In this document: piece after piece, positions 8,980 to 16,269 of the stretch
Layout of the letters: every line of letters begins with the position of its first letter
How positions within the stretch are numbered: position 1 is the first letter of the stretch
Source: an uncultured Alistipes sp.
GTDB taxonomy: Bacteria > Bacteroidota > Bacteroidia > Bacteroidales > Rikenellaceae
Length of the DNA: 31,898 nucleotides
Assembly: GCA_900770635.1 (NCBI GenBank)
Contig: CAAGLB010000148.1
Span: 1 to 31,898, forward strand
Reading direction: 5' to 3'
Translations under genes and position numbers: made by a program
Notes under the pieces: model-generated
The model's input: only the letters and a program-made list of their open reading frames with translations
Database searches by the model: none
What the model was told of the DNA's origin: nothing

Positions 8980-9092
8980 ATATGCTTAATATGACTACCC
9001 TATCATACTTCACAGGCGAACAGCATAGCGAGAACTTTGAACAGATTATCCAACTTACCGAATATATAGAATTGTTCGGTTCAGATAAATGA
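8976..9092 (+). CDS. Short ORF overlapping the TIR-WD40 stop (possible gene remnant)
   Basis: A 38-codon ORF starts at an ATG that overlaps the TIR-WD40 stop codon as ATGA, a layout typical of translational coupling. The peptide (MNMLNMTTLSYFTGEQHSEN followed by FEQIIQLTEYIELFGSDK) has no signal peptide, membrane segment or motif I know. It could be a genuine tiny cassette protein, or the first codons of a longer gene cut off by rearrangement before the terminator at 9169. Nothing else in 9093-9217 looks coding. Confidence 0.3.
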   Translation: MNMLNMTTLSYFTGEQHSENFEQIIQLTEYIELFGSDK

Positions 9093-9168
9093 ATCAAAAA
9101 TGACAAATCAATTTAACGTTTTGCTAGCTGTATAGAGATATGACCCATTATGGCCTTTCGGAATATTG

Positions 9169-9204
9169 GAGAGCCTGCCTAATAAGTGTTTTGGGCAGGC
9201 TCTC
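9169..9204. terminator. Bidirectional hairpin terminator between convergent genes
   Basis: A perfect 11-bp inverted repeat (9169-9179 against 9194-9204, arm GAGAGCCTGCC) with a 14-nt loop lies between the end of the TIR operon on the + strand and the DUF1016 gene on the - strand. The + strand continues with GTTTCGTTAA, only weakly U-rich. The symmetry and position suit a shared terminator. Confidence 0.7.
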
Positions 9205-9217
9205 GTTTCGTTAATCG

Positions 9218-10252
9218 TTAATCTTCATCGTTATTTGATTTTTTCATCTCATTGGTCACCAATTCTTGTAGCTTGTTTTTGGGCAGCAAGTATTGATACT
9301 CGGCAACACCAATTGGTTTGTTTACATCTTGCAGAGCCAGTTCTACTTCCAAATGATCTTTTTCGGCACATAGGATGATACCGATAGACGGATTCTCATC
9401 GGGAGCCTTTTCCAACTTATCCAGCAGGGATAAGTAGAAATTCATCTTACCCACATATTCAGGTTTGAACTCGCCTATCTTTAATTCAATAGCGACCATG
9501 GAACGGAGACGGCGATGGAAGAAGAGTAAATCAACGCGATATTCCTTGTCGTTACAGGTCAGTGTATGCTGATTGCCGATAAAACTGAAACCGCTACCTA
9601 ATTCCATAATAAATGTTGTGATTTTCTGAACAAGGCGATGCTCCAACTCCAATTCCTTCAATGGCTCAACAGCATCTATGAATCCAAGATTATAACTGCT
9701 GCGGAACACCTCATTGGCATAATCCGCTTGCTGAGCAGGCAATGTAGAATCAAAATTGTTGGACTTCTCTACTGCTTGTATTGAAAGGTGGTATTCTGAT
9801 TTCAATGCATGATTCAACATGTCTCGCGACCATCCTTTTGCATAGACTTCGTTAGCATAGAATACGATATACTCAGGAGACAAATCGTAACTCATAAGGA
9901 GTAGATTATGGCTCCATGGCAAAACTGCTACAGCCTGTTGCACTTTTGTATCGTATTGACAATAACGAAGATAAAAGCGTTTCATATTCCATAGGTTTCT
10001 CGGAGATAATCCCATGTCGGGATACTTTGTTTTCAAATCTATGGATAGCCTCTTCACTATACTATCGCCATGCTTGCTATCAACTTTTCTCTCGTCTAAC
10101 AACTTGCCTATCTCCCAATAGGAAGACATCGCAATAGTATTCAATTGTTTTGCTATTCGTAATCGAGAAGTTTCAATTACTGCTACAGCCTGTTGCAGTA
10201 ATTCGTTATAATCTTCTTCGCTGAATGGTCTTGTAACGGTTAAATCCTTCAT
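9218..10252 (-). CDS. DUF1016 / YhcG-family PD-(D/E)XK nuclease
   Basis: 344 residues. The N-terminal half (about 12-165) is the DUF1016 helical DNA-binding-like domain, with SYWEIGKLL and the family-typical QQAVAVLPWSHN. The C-terminal half carries the PD-(D/E)XK nuclease core: D241 in YRVDLLFFHR, then E256 and K258 in VAIELKIGEF. Members are often found in restriction-modification and defence islands, and the family is predicted to cut or process nucleic acid in the cytoplasm. Here it stands alone, convergent with the TIR operon and downstream of the RhuM-like gene, so it is probably part of the same mobile island. A -7 box lies 32 bp upstream of the start. Oddity: the DNA encoding QQAVAV at residues 20-25 is repeated exactly (19 bp) at residues 105-110. 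Confidence 0.92.
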   Translation of the reverse strand: MKDLTVTRPFSEEDYNELLQQAVAVIETSRLRIAKQLNTIAMSSYWEIGKLLDERKVDSKHGDSIVKRLSIDLKTKYPDMGLSPRNLWNMKRFYLRYCQYDTKVQQAVAVLPWSHNLLLMSYDLSPEYIVFYANEVYAKGWSRDMLNHALKSEYHLSIQAVEKSNNFDSTLPAQQADYANEVFRSSYNLGFIDAVEPLKELELEHRLVQKITTFIMELGSGFSFIGNQHTLTCNDKEYRVDLLFFHRRLRSMVAIELKIGEFKPEYVGKMNFYLSLLDKLEKAPDENPSIGIILCAEKDHLEVELALQDVNKPIGVAEYQYLLPKNKLQELVTNEMKKSNNDED

Positions 10253-10283
10253 AGTCTTATCTCTCTATTGCTTAAACCTTATG

Positions 10284-10291
10284 CAAAGGTA
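10284..10291 (-). promoter_or_regulatory. Bacteroidetes -7 box for the DUF1016 gene
   Basis: TACCTTTG on the - strand matches the TAnnTTTG consensus and lies 31 bp before the start codon at 10252. No clear -33 box is visible. It suggests the nuclease has its own promoter rather than depending on the integrase transcript. Confidence 0.55.
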
Positions 10292-10350
10292 TAAAAGATT
10301 TTCGGTTGGAATGTAACATAAGCAAACTTAAATGCCTTTTACCTATTGAA

Positions 10351-10728
10351 TTATGATAATATTCTGTTCATTGGGGCATAATGTCCTAACGATATGAGTA
10401 GGTTGATTTCATTCTCTTTTCGCTTGCACAAACCCTCCAATACCTTTTGCCTTATCCTGCTTGCCTCATAGGTATTCAAACGAAACGCAAGAGCAATGAC
10501 CACTTCAAGATTGTAGAATGTAGCCCAACTTTGAGGCATAGCCAAATCACATCGTTGTGTGGTTGCTGGGCAAAGTGTTCCACCATTGTATATTGCTTTA
10601 ATGGCAACTCGGAGTGTCGGAGATATTACCCCGAACAACTCCACCAACTCCATTTCAGACATCCAAACATTATCGCTTGGGATATTTACATTTCCTCTTT
10701 CGCTGATTGTAATAATTGCTCGTTCCAT
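10351..10728 (-). CDS. Small RhuM-like winged-helix protein next to the integrase
   Basis: 125 residues, no signal peptide. The first half (VWMSEMELVELFGVISPTLR) reads like a helix-turn-helix followed by IKAIYNGG. The second half (FYNLEVVIALAFRLNTYEAS, then RIRQKVLEGL) parallels the pattern YNLDxIIAVGYRVxSxxxTxFRxWA of the RhuM/BRO-N-like family. It is therefore probably a trimmed RhuM-like DNA-binding protein. Similar small genes accompany integrases in Bacteroides mobile elements, where they may act as excision or regulatory factors. It starts 2 bp after the integrase stop, so the two are one transcript. No catalytic motif is visible. The family link is my reading of motif order and not a search result. 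Confidence 0.75.
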   Translation of the reverse strand: MERAIITISERGNVNIPSDNVWMSEMELVELFGVISPTLRVAIKAIYNGGTLCPATTQRCDLAMPQSWATFYNLEVVIALAFRLNTYEASRIRQKVLEGLCKRKENEINLLISLGHYAPMNRILS

Positions 10729-10730
10729 AG

Positions 10731-11954
10731 TTACATTGCTATTGAAATTTCACTAAACGATTGATTAAGTCTGTTGCCGAACATCGTCAAATCCTTGTCG
10801 ATTTTCTCGGTGGTTATCTTGGCATACTTTTGTGTTGTGGTAATGTTAGTATGCCCCAATACTCGGCTTACACTCTCAATCGGAACACCCTTACTCAGAG
10901 CAAGCGTAGCAAATCCGTGACGTGTGCAATGGAATGAAATATCCTTTGAAATTCCACACTCTTTTATCATCTTTTTCAGTGGTTTACAGATATTCCAGTA
11001 GTTGAGATTTGGGAATACCAACTTATTCTCTTGGAATCTCTCATATCGCTTGATTATCTGTAATGGAATATCCAACAACTTCACTTGGAAATTGACCTTT
11101 GTTTTGTGTCGCTTGGATAGAATCCATTTCTCTCCGTTTATCTCTACAATATCATCGGTAGTCAGTTCTTTAATATCCACGAATGACAAGGCTGTGAAGC
11201 TTGCGAACACAAACAGGTCTCGGATATAAGCCAACTTCTTATCCGCAAACTCGTGTGTCATTACAGCCTTGATTTCATCTTCGGTCAAGTATTGTCGCTC
11301 CTTGATATTCTGATTAACCCGATACTGAGCAAACGGATTTCTCGGTGTCAGTCCATTGTAATGTGCTTTTGAAACGATTGTTTTCAGCCACATACAATGC
11401 GACCATACACTACCATTATGCAAACCAGCATCGGTAGAAAGATAGATTTCATACTCCTTGATAAAATCGGGAGTAAGTTCAAGCATAGAAATATCACTGC
11501 GCTTGTAGCACTTTTTGATGAATGCAGCCAAATGATTTCGTGACCTAACACGCACCTTGTAGGAACTTGCTGCACGGTCTATGCCGATACGCTTCTTGAA
11601 ACTCTCGTTCTCCTTATCAAAAGCACCTAGCAATGTTTCATATTCCGTTCCGATACCTTGATAGGCATTGCGTACCATTTCGGCAGTAACATAGGCTTCT
11701 CTATCCGAAATGCGCTGATAATGCTTGATTATTTGAGCCTTTATGTTATCCAACGCCAAATTGATGTCTCGTGCCTCCTTGCTCTTACCTTTTGCCCGAT
11801 TGCCTTTGGCATCCCACATTGTTTTTACAATGGTCAGTTTGCAGCTGAATTGAGCCACCGAGCCATTGATTGTAACTCGTCCCATAATGGGGACAATACC
11901 GTTTTTCTCTTTGCTTCCGTTCACATAGAACAGCACCTTAAATGTACTTCGCAT
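10731..11954 (-). CDS. Tyrosine recombinase (integrase) of Bacteroides mobile-element type
   Basis: 407 residues. The N-terminus (1-90) is the Arm-DNA-binding domain of Bacteroidetes integrases, residues about 105-215 are the SAM-like core-binding domain, and 220-390 the catalytic domain. Visible active-site residues are the beta-hairpin lysine in KRHKTK, H342 and R345 in HCTRHGFAT, H368 in VLGHTN, and nucleophile Y377 in TTQKYAKI. The first arginine of the usual R-H-R-H-Y set is replaced by S257 (FTALSFVD), the same substitution known in IntDOT of CTnDOT. It would catalyse integration or excision of the island to its left. It is followed after 2 bp by the RhuM-like gene. The right attachment site should lie just upstream, in 11,955-12,247. 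Confidence 0.95.
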   Translation of the reverse strand: MRSTFKVLFYVNGSKEKNGIVPIMGRVTINGSVAQFSCKLTIVKTMWDAKGNRAKGKSKEARDINLALDNIKAQIIKHYQRISDREAYVTAEMVRNAYQGIGTEYETLLGAFDKENESFKKRIGIDRAASSYKVRVRSRNHLAAFIKKCYKRSDISMLELTPDFIKEYEIYLSTDAGLHNGSVWSHCMWLKTIVSKAHYNGLTPRNPFAQYRVNQNIKERQYLTEDEIKAVMTHEFADKKLAYIRDLFVFASFTALSFVDIKELTTDDIVEINGEKWILSKRHKTKVNFQVKLLDIPLQIIKRYERFQENKLVFPNLNYWNICKPLKKMIKECGISKDISFHCTRHGFATLALSKGVPIESVSRVLGHTNITTTQKYAKITTEKIDKDLTMFGNRLNQSFSEISIAM

Positions 11955-11975
11955 AATCCAATTCTTTTTTGGTTA

Positions 11976-11983
11976 CAAAATTA
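11976..11983 (-). promoter_or_regulatory. -7 box for the integrase operon
   Basis: TAATTTTG on the - strand matches TAnnTTTG and lies 21 bp before the integrase start codon. No convincing -33 box was found. Confidence 0.5.
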
Positions 11984-12224
11984 GTTATCAGCGAGTTGTA
12001 CACTGTTATGCAGAATGTGGCAGAGAATAGAAATAAACTCCAACGACCTATATACTTACCTCATTATTGGGTAATGATTTGAAAACCGTTCGCCCTCATT
12101 ACCTTTCATTTCCTTGCGCTTTTGCATCGGCGAGGCTTTCATCAAAAGTCCTCATAAGTCATTGAACACCAGTGTCACCATCATTATTTTCCCTAATTCG
12201 TTAGATTTTTCCAGAGATAATTTT

Positions 12225-12232
12225 TAACTTTG
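12225..12232 (+). promoter_or_regulatory. -7 box for the EIIC-like gene
   Basis: TAACTTTG matches TAnnTTTG, 15 bp before the ATG at 12248. This leaves a very short leader. Confidence 0.55.
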
Positions 12233-12247
12233 TGTTAGCAAAACCTA

Positions 12248-13294
12248 ATGACTATGGCAAAATCACAGAAAACTGAGCAGAATGCAGGACAGTCGCTCGT
12301 AAAGCGCCTCTTTAATACCTATGTTATCGATGCCCTTAGCTATATGGCTATGGGCCTCTTCTGCTCGCTCATTCTTGGTCTTATAATCAAGCAACTATCG
12401 CTAATTCCTGGGCTCGACCTGCTCGCCGACATCGCCAAGCTGTTGCAGTCGCCAGCGGTGGTTGGTGGCTCGATAGGTCTTGCCATAGGTCTAGGACTTA
12501 AGCGCGATCCACTTGTGACTATCTCGGCTGTGGCGGTGGGTGCTCTCGGCTATCAGTTTGGTGGTCCTATTGGCGCATATCTCGCCTCTATCGTGGGTGT
12601 CGAGGCTGGCTCGTTGGTGTCGAAGCGCACGCCCGTAGATATCATCATCACACCCCTTACATCTGTTGTTGTGGCGGGCCTGTTTGCCATATATTGCTGC
12701 GCACCAATCAACGAGTGGGTGATGTCGCTCGGCGAGGTTATCAACCGTGCTACGATGCTCAATCCATTTATTATGGGTGTGTTGGTATCTGTCATGGTGG
12801 GTTGCTTCCTTACGCTACCCATCAGCTCGGCGGCGTTGTGCATCTCGATAGGTATCAGTGGCTTAGCTGCAGGTGCTGCCACTGCGGGCTGCTGCGCCCA
12901 GATGATTGGCTTTGCTGTGATCAGCTTCAAGGATAACGGCTTTGGCGGTTTGCTCTCCCAGGGTCTTGGTACGTCGATGCTTCAAATCGGAAATATCGTG
13001 CGTAAGCCTATCATTTGGCTCGCCCCAACGCTCACGTCGGCAATACTCGGACCTATATCCACCATGTGGCTAAAGATGGAGAACAATGCTGCGGGTGCTG
13101 GTATGGGTACTGCGGGCTTGGTAGGTCCTATCGGCTGCTGGGATACTATGTCGGCAACCACCGACCATGCGCTGCTCCTCGCCGAGATTGTGGGCCTTTA
13201 CTTCGTGGCTCCTGCCGTTCTTAGTCTCGTGTTCCACTCCATTATGAAGCGCCTTGGCTGGGTTAAGGCGGGCGATATGGCGCTTAAAAGGTGA
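12248..13294 (+). CDS. PTS EIIC-like membrane protein (PTS_EIIC_2 type)
   Basis: 348 residues, almost wholly hydrophobic, with about 9-10 predicted membrane segments after a polar N-terminus. Glycine-rich stretches such as GGSIGLAIGLGL and the GLVGPIGCWDTM region match the PTS_EIIC_2 family of inner-membrane proteins, related to phosphotransferase-system sugar permeases. No EIIA, EIIB, HPr or EI gene is nearby, so ordinary PTS transport is not supported by context; it may be a PTS-independent transporter of an unknown solute. I kept the first ATG (12248), but a second in-frame ATG at 12254 is equally possible. It is the first GC-rich gene after the island. The stop lies inside a 14-bp tandem repeat. 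Confidence 0.85.
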   Translation: MTMAKSQKTEQNAGQSLVKRLFNTYVIDALSYMAMGLFCSLILGLIIKQLSLIPGLDLLADIAKLLQSPAVVGGSIGLAIGLGLKRDPLVTISAVAVGALGYQFGGPIGAYLASIVGVEAGSLVSKRTPVDIIITPLTSVVVAGLFAIYCCAPINEWVMSLGEVINRATMLNPFIMGVLVSVMVGCFLTLPISSAALCISIGISGLAAGAATAGCCAQMIGFAVISFKDNGFGGLLSQGLGTSMLQIGNIVRKPIIWLAPTLTSAILGPISTMWLKMENNAAGAGMGTAGLVGPIGCWDTMSATTDHALLLAEIVGLYFVAPAVLSLVFHSIMKRLGWVKAGDMALKR

Positions 13295-13327
13295 AAAGTG
13301 AGAAGTGAAAAGTGAGAAGTGAAAAGT
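13291..13327. repeat. 14-bp tandem repeat, 2.6 copies
   Basis: The unit GTGAAAAGTGAGAA occurs twice in full and once in part, starting at the EIIC gene stop. On the other side of the gap, 13389-13400 carries a near-complement (11 of 12 bases) of GTGAAAAGTGAG, and 13332-13344 is a small TGTGC/GCACA hairpin. The convergent EIIC and MATE transcripts could therefore both fold here, so it may double as a terminator. Confidence 0.7.
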
Positions 13328-13395
13328 AGGGTGTGCTCCGCACAGGTGTAATTACTCATTTCTCATTAAACGAAGCGTCGCATATACCTCACTTT

Positions 13396-14736
13396 TTACT
13401 TCGTTTCGGCTTCTCGGTAGATGTCGCCGAGCTTGTCCGACATGTAGTATTGCAATACGCCACGTATAAACATAAATGATGTGAATGCCAGCCATATAGC
13501 GTTGTTGCCGATAAGCCATGATGTGCCGTACAACAAGGCAAAATAGACTACCGACGACCATATCATCGAGTTGCGCATGATGCGGCTGCGTGTGGCACCC
13601 ACCATGATGCCGTCCATGACAAAGGGCATGGCGCAGGCGATAGGGATGATGATAACCCAGACGATATACTCCTCGGCAACAGCCAACAACTCATTAATAT
13701 TAGCATTGTTCGAATCTACGAGTAGGGTGAAAATATCTCGCCACCAACCTACGTATGCACCGACATAGAGCAGCGCTATTGCAACACTCCATACGATACA
13801 TAGCTTGATGCACCTTTTCAGCGAAGCAGCATCACGAGCACCGATAAACCTGCCCGTAAGTGCCTCAGCAGCAAAGGCAAAGCCGTCGTTCATGTATGAG
13901 AATAGTGTGAATAGTTGAAGCAGAATGGTGTTAACAGCCAATATGTTTTTGTCGCCCATGTCGGCTGATGCCTTAGTGAAGAAGGTGTAGACCGCCACAA
14001 GGCAGAAGGTGCGTATGATGATGTCGCCGTTGATGTTGAAAAACTGCTTCATGGCCTTTATGTCAACGACCTCGCTAAGGCTCACCTTGACAAGGCGCTT
14101 GCGATACATAAGTGTGATGATTACGACCGTCACTGCCACGCCTGTCCACTGTGCCACCACCGAGGCGAGGGCTATGCCGTCGATGCTCATCGTGCCGACG
14201 ATAGAAAAGAGGTAGCTGCAACCGATGTGCAGTATGTTGACAAGTATCGCTACGGCCATAGGCACTACGGCATTCTGCATTCCTGTGAGCCAGCCGTTTA
14301 GGGCAAAGAGCATGATGCCCGCAGGCACTGCCCAGATGCGGGTGTAGAAGTAGTCGGCGATGAGTGCATCGGAGCTGCTGTCGCCCGTCGACATAAACCA
14401 CAGCGAGAACTCGCCTATGGGCCACTGCAACGAGAAGGCTAACAAGCCTACGCCCAAAGCCACAACCACTGCACGCCACAACATCAATGTATATTGCTTA
14501 TGCGCATTTGCGCCATAGGCCTGTGCTGTAAGTCCGCTTGTTCCCATGCGGATAAAGGAGCAGTTCCAATATATAAAGTTGAATATGGCAACACCTATAG
14601 ATAGCGCACCAATCGTCGTTGCGCCGTCGCTGCCCGCCACACGTCCTGCGATGAATGTCGAGGCTATGCCCATGAGCGGCACGGTGATGTTCGATATGAT
14701 GTTTGGTATTGCTATTCGGAGTATATCTCTGTTCAT
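13396..14736 (-). CDS. MATE-family multidrug/sodium-coupled exporter
   Basis: 446 residues with about 12 membrane helices in the two six-helix bundles of the MATE fold. The N-terminus (ILRIAIPNIISNITVPLMGI, then ASTFIAGRVAGSDG) and the following GTSGLTAQAYGAN are typical of the DinF-like branch. It exports cationic or lipophilic compounds from the cytoplasm using an ion gradient; the substrate cannot be told. Length is normal. The gene is convergent with the EIIC gene and divergent from the pseudouridine synthase gene, with a 125-bp shared promoter region carrying a -7 box for each direction. Confidence 0.93.
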   Translation of the reverse strand: MNRDILRIAIPNIISNITVPLMGIASTFIAGRVAGSDGATTIGALSIGVAIFNFIYWNCSFIRMGTSGLTAQAYGANAHKQYTLMLWRAVVVALGVGLLAFSLQWPIGEFSLWFMSTGDSSSDALIADYFYTRIWAVPAGIMLFALNGWLTGMQNAVVPMAVAILVNILHIGCSYLFSIVGTMSIDGIALASVVAQWTGVAVTVVIITLMYRKRLVKVSLSEVVDIKAMKQFFNINGDIIIRTFCLVAVYTFFTKASADMGDKNILAVNTILLQLFTLFSYMNDGFAFAAEALTGRFIGARDAASLKRCIKLCIVWSVAIALLYVGAYVGWWRDIFTLLVDSNNANINELLAVAEEYIVWVIIIPIACAMPFVMDGIMVGATRSRIMRNSMIWSSVVYFALLYGTSWLIGNNAIWLAFTSFMFIRGVLQYYMSDKLGDIYREAETK

Positions 14737-14755
14737 AAAACCTGGTATTTGGGTA

Positions 14756-14763
14756 CAAAGGTA
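14756..14763 (-). promoter_or_regulatory. -7 box for the MATE gene
   Basis: TACCTTTG on the - strand matches TAnnTTTG, 19 bp before the start at 14736. Confidence 0.5.
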
Positions 14764-14824
14764 ATATATTTCGCTCTTTTTGGTATAATCTTTGTGAAAA
14801 GATTGTAATCGCAGAAAAAATAGT

Positions 14825-14832
14825 TACCTTTG
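14825..14832 (+). promoter_or_regulatory. -7 box for the pseudouridine synthase gene
   Basis: TACCTTTG matches TAnnTTTG, with ATTG 19 bp upstream (14802-14805) as a plausible -33 box, and 29 bp before the ATG. Confidence 0.6.
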
Positions 14833-14861
14833 CGACGAATTTTATAAATCACACATTTACA

Positions 14862-16136
14862 ATGAAAAACAATAACACAGACTCAACAGCAAATCTCTCA
14901 CGTTTTGCACGTGACAAGCGTCAGCGTACAACAACCACAGAGCGTGTTGAGCGTAGCCCTCGTCCTCGCCGTGAGGCCGACAACGATGGCTTCAAGGAGC
15001 GTCGCCCAAAGGCGACAACAACAGAGCGTCGTGCATCTTACAATCCACACTTCACATCGGACAACCGCCTACGTCCTGAGTATGAGCAGCGTGACAGCCG
15101 TCCTCGCCGCGAGGAGCGCACCGAGCGTTCGGAGCGCACCGAGCGTAACGACCGCCCATCACGTGGAGGCTTTGGCCGCAATGCTTCGGCTGAGGGCCGC
15201 ACCGACCGCCCAACACGTGGTGCCCGCCCAGCATCTCATGGCCGTGATAATCGTGATAGCCGTGATGCACGTCCAGCACGTGACAGCCGCACATCTCGCT
15301 CAACAGGTTATGCTGGCGAGGGCCGCAGCCGCACTGCCGACAGTGGCAAGAAGCGTACGTTCGCACCTAAGCGTGACGATAAGCCACGCACATATCCTAA
15401 GTACAACCCTAATAAGCAGACTGGCGAAATCCGCCTCAACCGCTTCATCTCGCAGTCGGGCATCTGCTCACGTCGTGAGGCCGACGAGTTTATTCTCGCT
15501 GGTGTGGTAACCGTTAATGGTCAGGTGGTTACCGAGCTCGGCACAAAGATTATGCCTACCGACGAGGTGCGCTTCCACGACGAGAAGCTCCAGGGTGAGA
15601 AGAACGTTTATCTCGTGCTCAACAAGCCTAAGGGCTATGTTACATCGCTCGAGGATCCTCATGCCGAGAAGACCGTTATGGACCTTGTTAAGGATGCTTG
15701 CTCCGAGCGTGTATATCCTGTGGGCCGCCTCGACAAGAACTCGCTCGGATTGTTGCTCATCACCAACGATGGCGACATCACACGTCAGCTAACACACCCA
15801 TCATACCGCAAGAAGAAGATCTACGAGGTGACACTCGACAAGCCACTCACACGTGCCGATATGGAGGCGCTCACCGAGGGTATCACACTCGAGGATGGCG
15901 ACATCTTCGCCGACGAGGTGGCATACGCCTCTGAGGATAAGCGCACCGTAGGTGTTGAGATTCACTCTGGTCGCAACCGTATTGTGCGTCGTATGTTCGA
16001 GCATCTCGGCTACTCGGTGCAGAAGCTCGACCGTGTATATTACGCAGGTTTAACCAAGAAGAATCTTAAGCGTGGCGACTGGCGTTTCCTCACCAAGGAT
16101 GAGGTTATGCGTCTAAAGACTGGCCAATACGAGTAA
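14862..16136 (+). CDS. S4-domain pseudouridine synthase (RluB/RsuA family) with Arg-rich N-terminal extension
   Basis: 424 residues. Residues 1-185 are low-complexity and very rich in Arg, Asp, Ser and Glu, with repeats of RTER/RSER/RPTRG type; this disordered basic tail probably binds RNA or ribosomes. Residues 188-245 are an S4 RNA-binding domain (RLNRFISQSGICSRREADEF). Residues 250-415 are the synthase, with the catalytic aspartate D291 in VGRLDKNSLGLLL. It converts a uridine in rRNA, most likely 23S, to pseudouridine. Related E. coli enzymes are under 300 residues, the excess here being the tail. It is monocistronic and followed by a short hairpin terminator. Which of RluB, RluE, RluF or RsuA is the ortholog cannot be told, so no symbol is given. 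Confidence 0.93.
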   Translation: MKNNNTDSTANLSRFARDKRQRTTTTERVERSPRPRREADNDGFKERRPKATTTERRASYNPHFTSDNRLRPEYEQRDSRPRREERTERSERTERNDRPSRGGFGRNASAEGRTDRPTRGARPASHGRDNRDSRDARPARDSRTSRSTGYAGEGRSRTADSGKKRTFAPKRDDKPRTYPKYNPNKQTGEIRLNRFISQSGICSRREADEFILAGVVTVNGQVVTELGTKIMPTDEVRFHDEKLQGEKNVYLVLNKPKGYVTSLEDPHAEKTVMDLVKDACSERVYPVGRLDKNSLGLLLITNDGDITRQLTHPSYRKKKIYEVTLDKPLTRADMEALTEGITLEDGDIFADEVAYASEDKRTVGVEIHSGRNRIVRRMFEHLGYSVQKLDRVYYAGLTKKNLKRGDWRFLTKDEVMRLKTGQYE

Positions 16137-16140
16137 TTTG

Positions 16141-16265
16141 TTGTGATAAGGGGCCGATTGCGGCCCCTAACAAAAAATGGCGACAATGGGACGTACGTCA
16201 AGTACTACCCATCGTCGCCATTTTTGCCGAGTGTAGCACTCGGCGCCCTTCTGACAACAAATTTA
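16141..16265. repeat. Tandem structured repeat, copy 1 (125 bp)
   Basis: It begins TTGTGATAAG and ends AAATTTA. The core is a nested hairpin: ATGGG-nn-GTAC-5 nt-GTAC-nn-CCCAT (16186-16212), enclosed by a perfect 12-bp outer stem (16173-16184 with 16214-16225). A further GCCGAGTG/CACTCGGC hairpin lies at 16226-16244. Aligned ungapped with copy 2 (offset 129) it agrees at about 60% of positions by my count. Confidence 0.7.
16150..16167 (+). terminator. Hairpin after the pseudouridine synthase gene
   Basis: A 7-bp GC stem (GGGGCCG/CGGCCCC) with loop ATTG lies 13 bp after the stop, followed by TAACAAAAAA. It lacks a U-tract, so termination may instead rely on the larger hairpin ending in TTTTT at 16225. 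Confidence 0.5.
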
Positions 16266-16269
16266 TTTC

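Larger units (their letters stand above)
1..12224. mobile_element. Right-hand part of a probable integrated accessory island
   Basis: An AT-rich block with an immune-type operon, a stand-alone nuclease, a RhuM-like protein and a tyrosine recombinase at its right end, next to GC-richer core genes. The left end, any conjugation genes and the attachment sites are not visible, so the right limit is approximate (somewhere in 11,955-12,224) and element type is unknown. Confidence 0.5.
11955..12247. other. Gene-free 293-bp gap, probable right border of the accessory island
   Basis: It separates the integrase from the first core gene. It holds a -7 box on each strand, a small palindrome (TCATTA/TAATGA, 12061-12077) and no tRNA or ORF I can support. 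Base composition changes across it: 781-840 is 18/60 G+C while 12421-12480 is 38/60. The attachment core probably lies here but cannot be located without the left end. Confidence 0.45.

Noticed and set aside
12061..12077. TCATTA/TAATGA palindrome as the attachment core
   Set aside because: It is short and AT-rich, and without the left end there is no matching direct repeat to support it.
11955..12247. A tRNA as integration target
   Set aside because: I looked for a cloverleaf and CCA-type end and found none; the only palindrome is 6 bp.
13291..13327. Possible CRISPR array
   Set aside because: The repeat is a direct 14-bp tandem with no spacers; no cas gene is present in the window.
14905..15510. 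A 201-codon frame within the Arg-rich part of the pseudouridine synthase gene
   Set aside because: It comes from reading repetitive CGT/GAC codons out of frame; the product is Ala/Val/His low-complexity and has no promoter.
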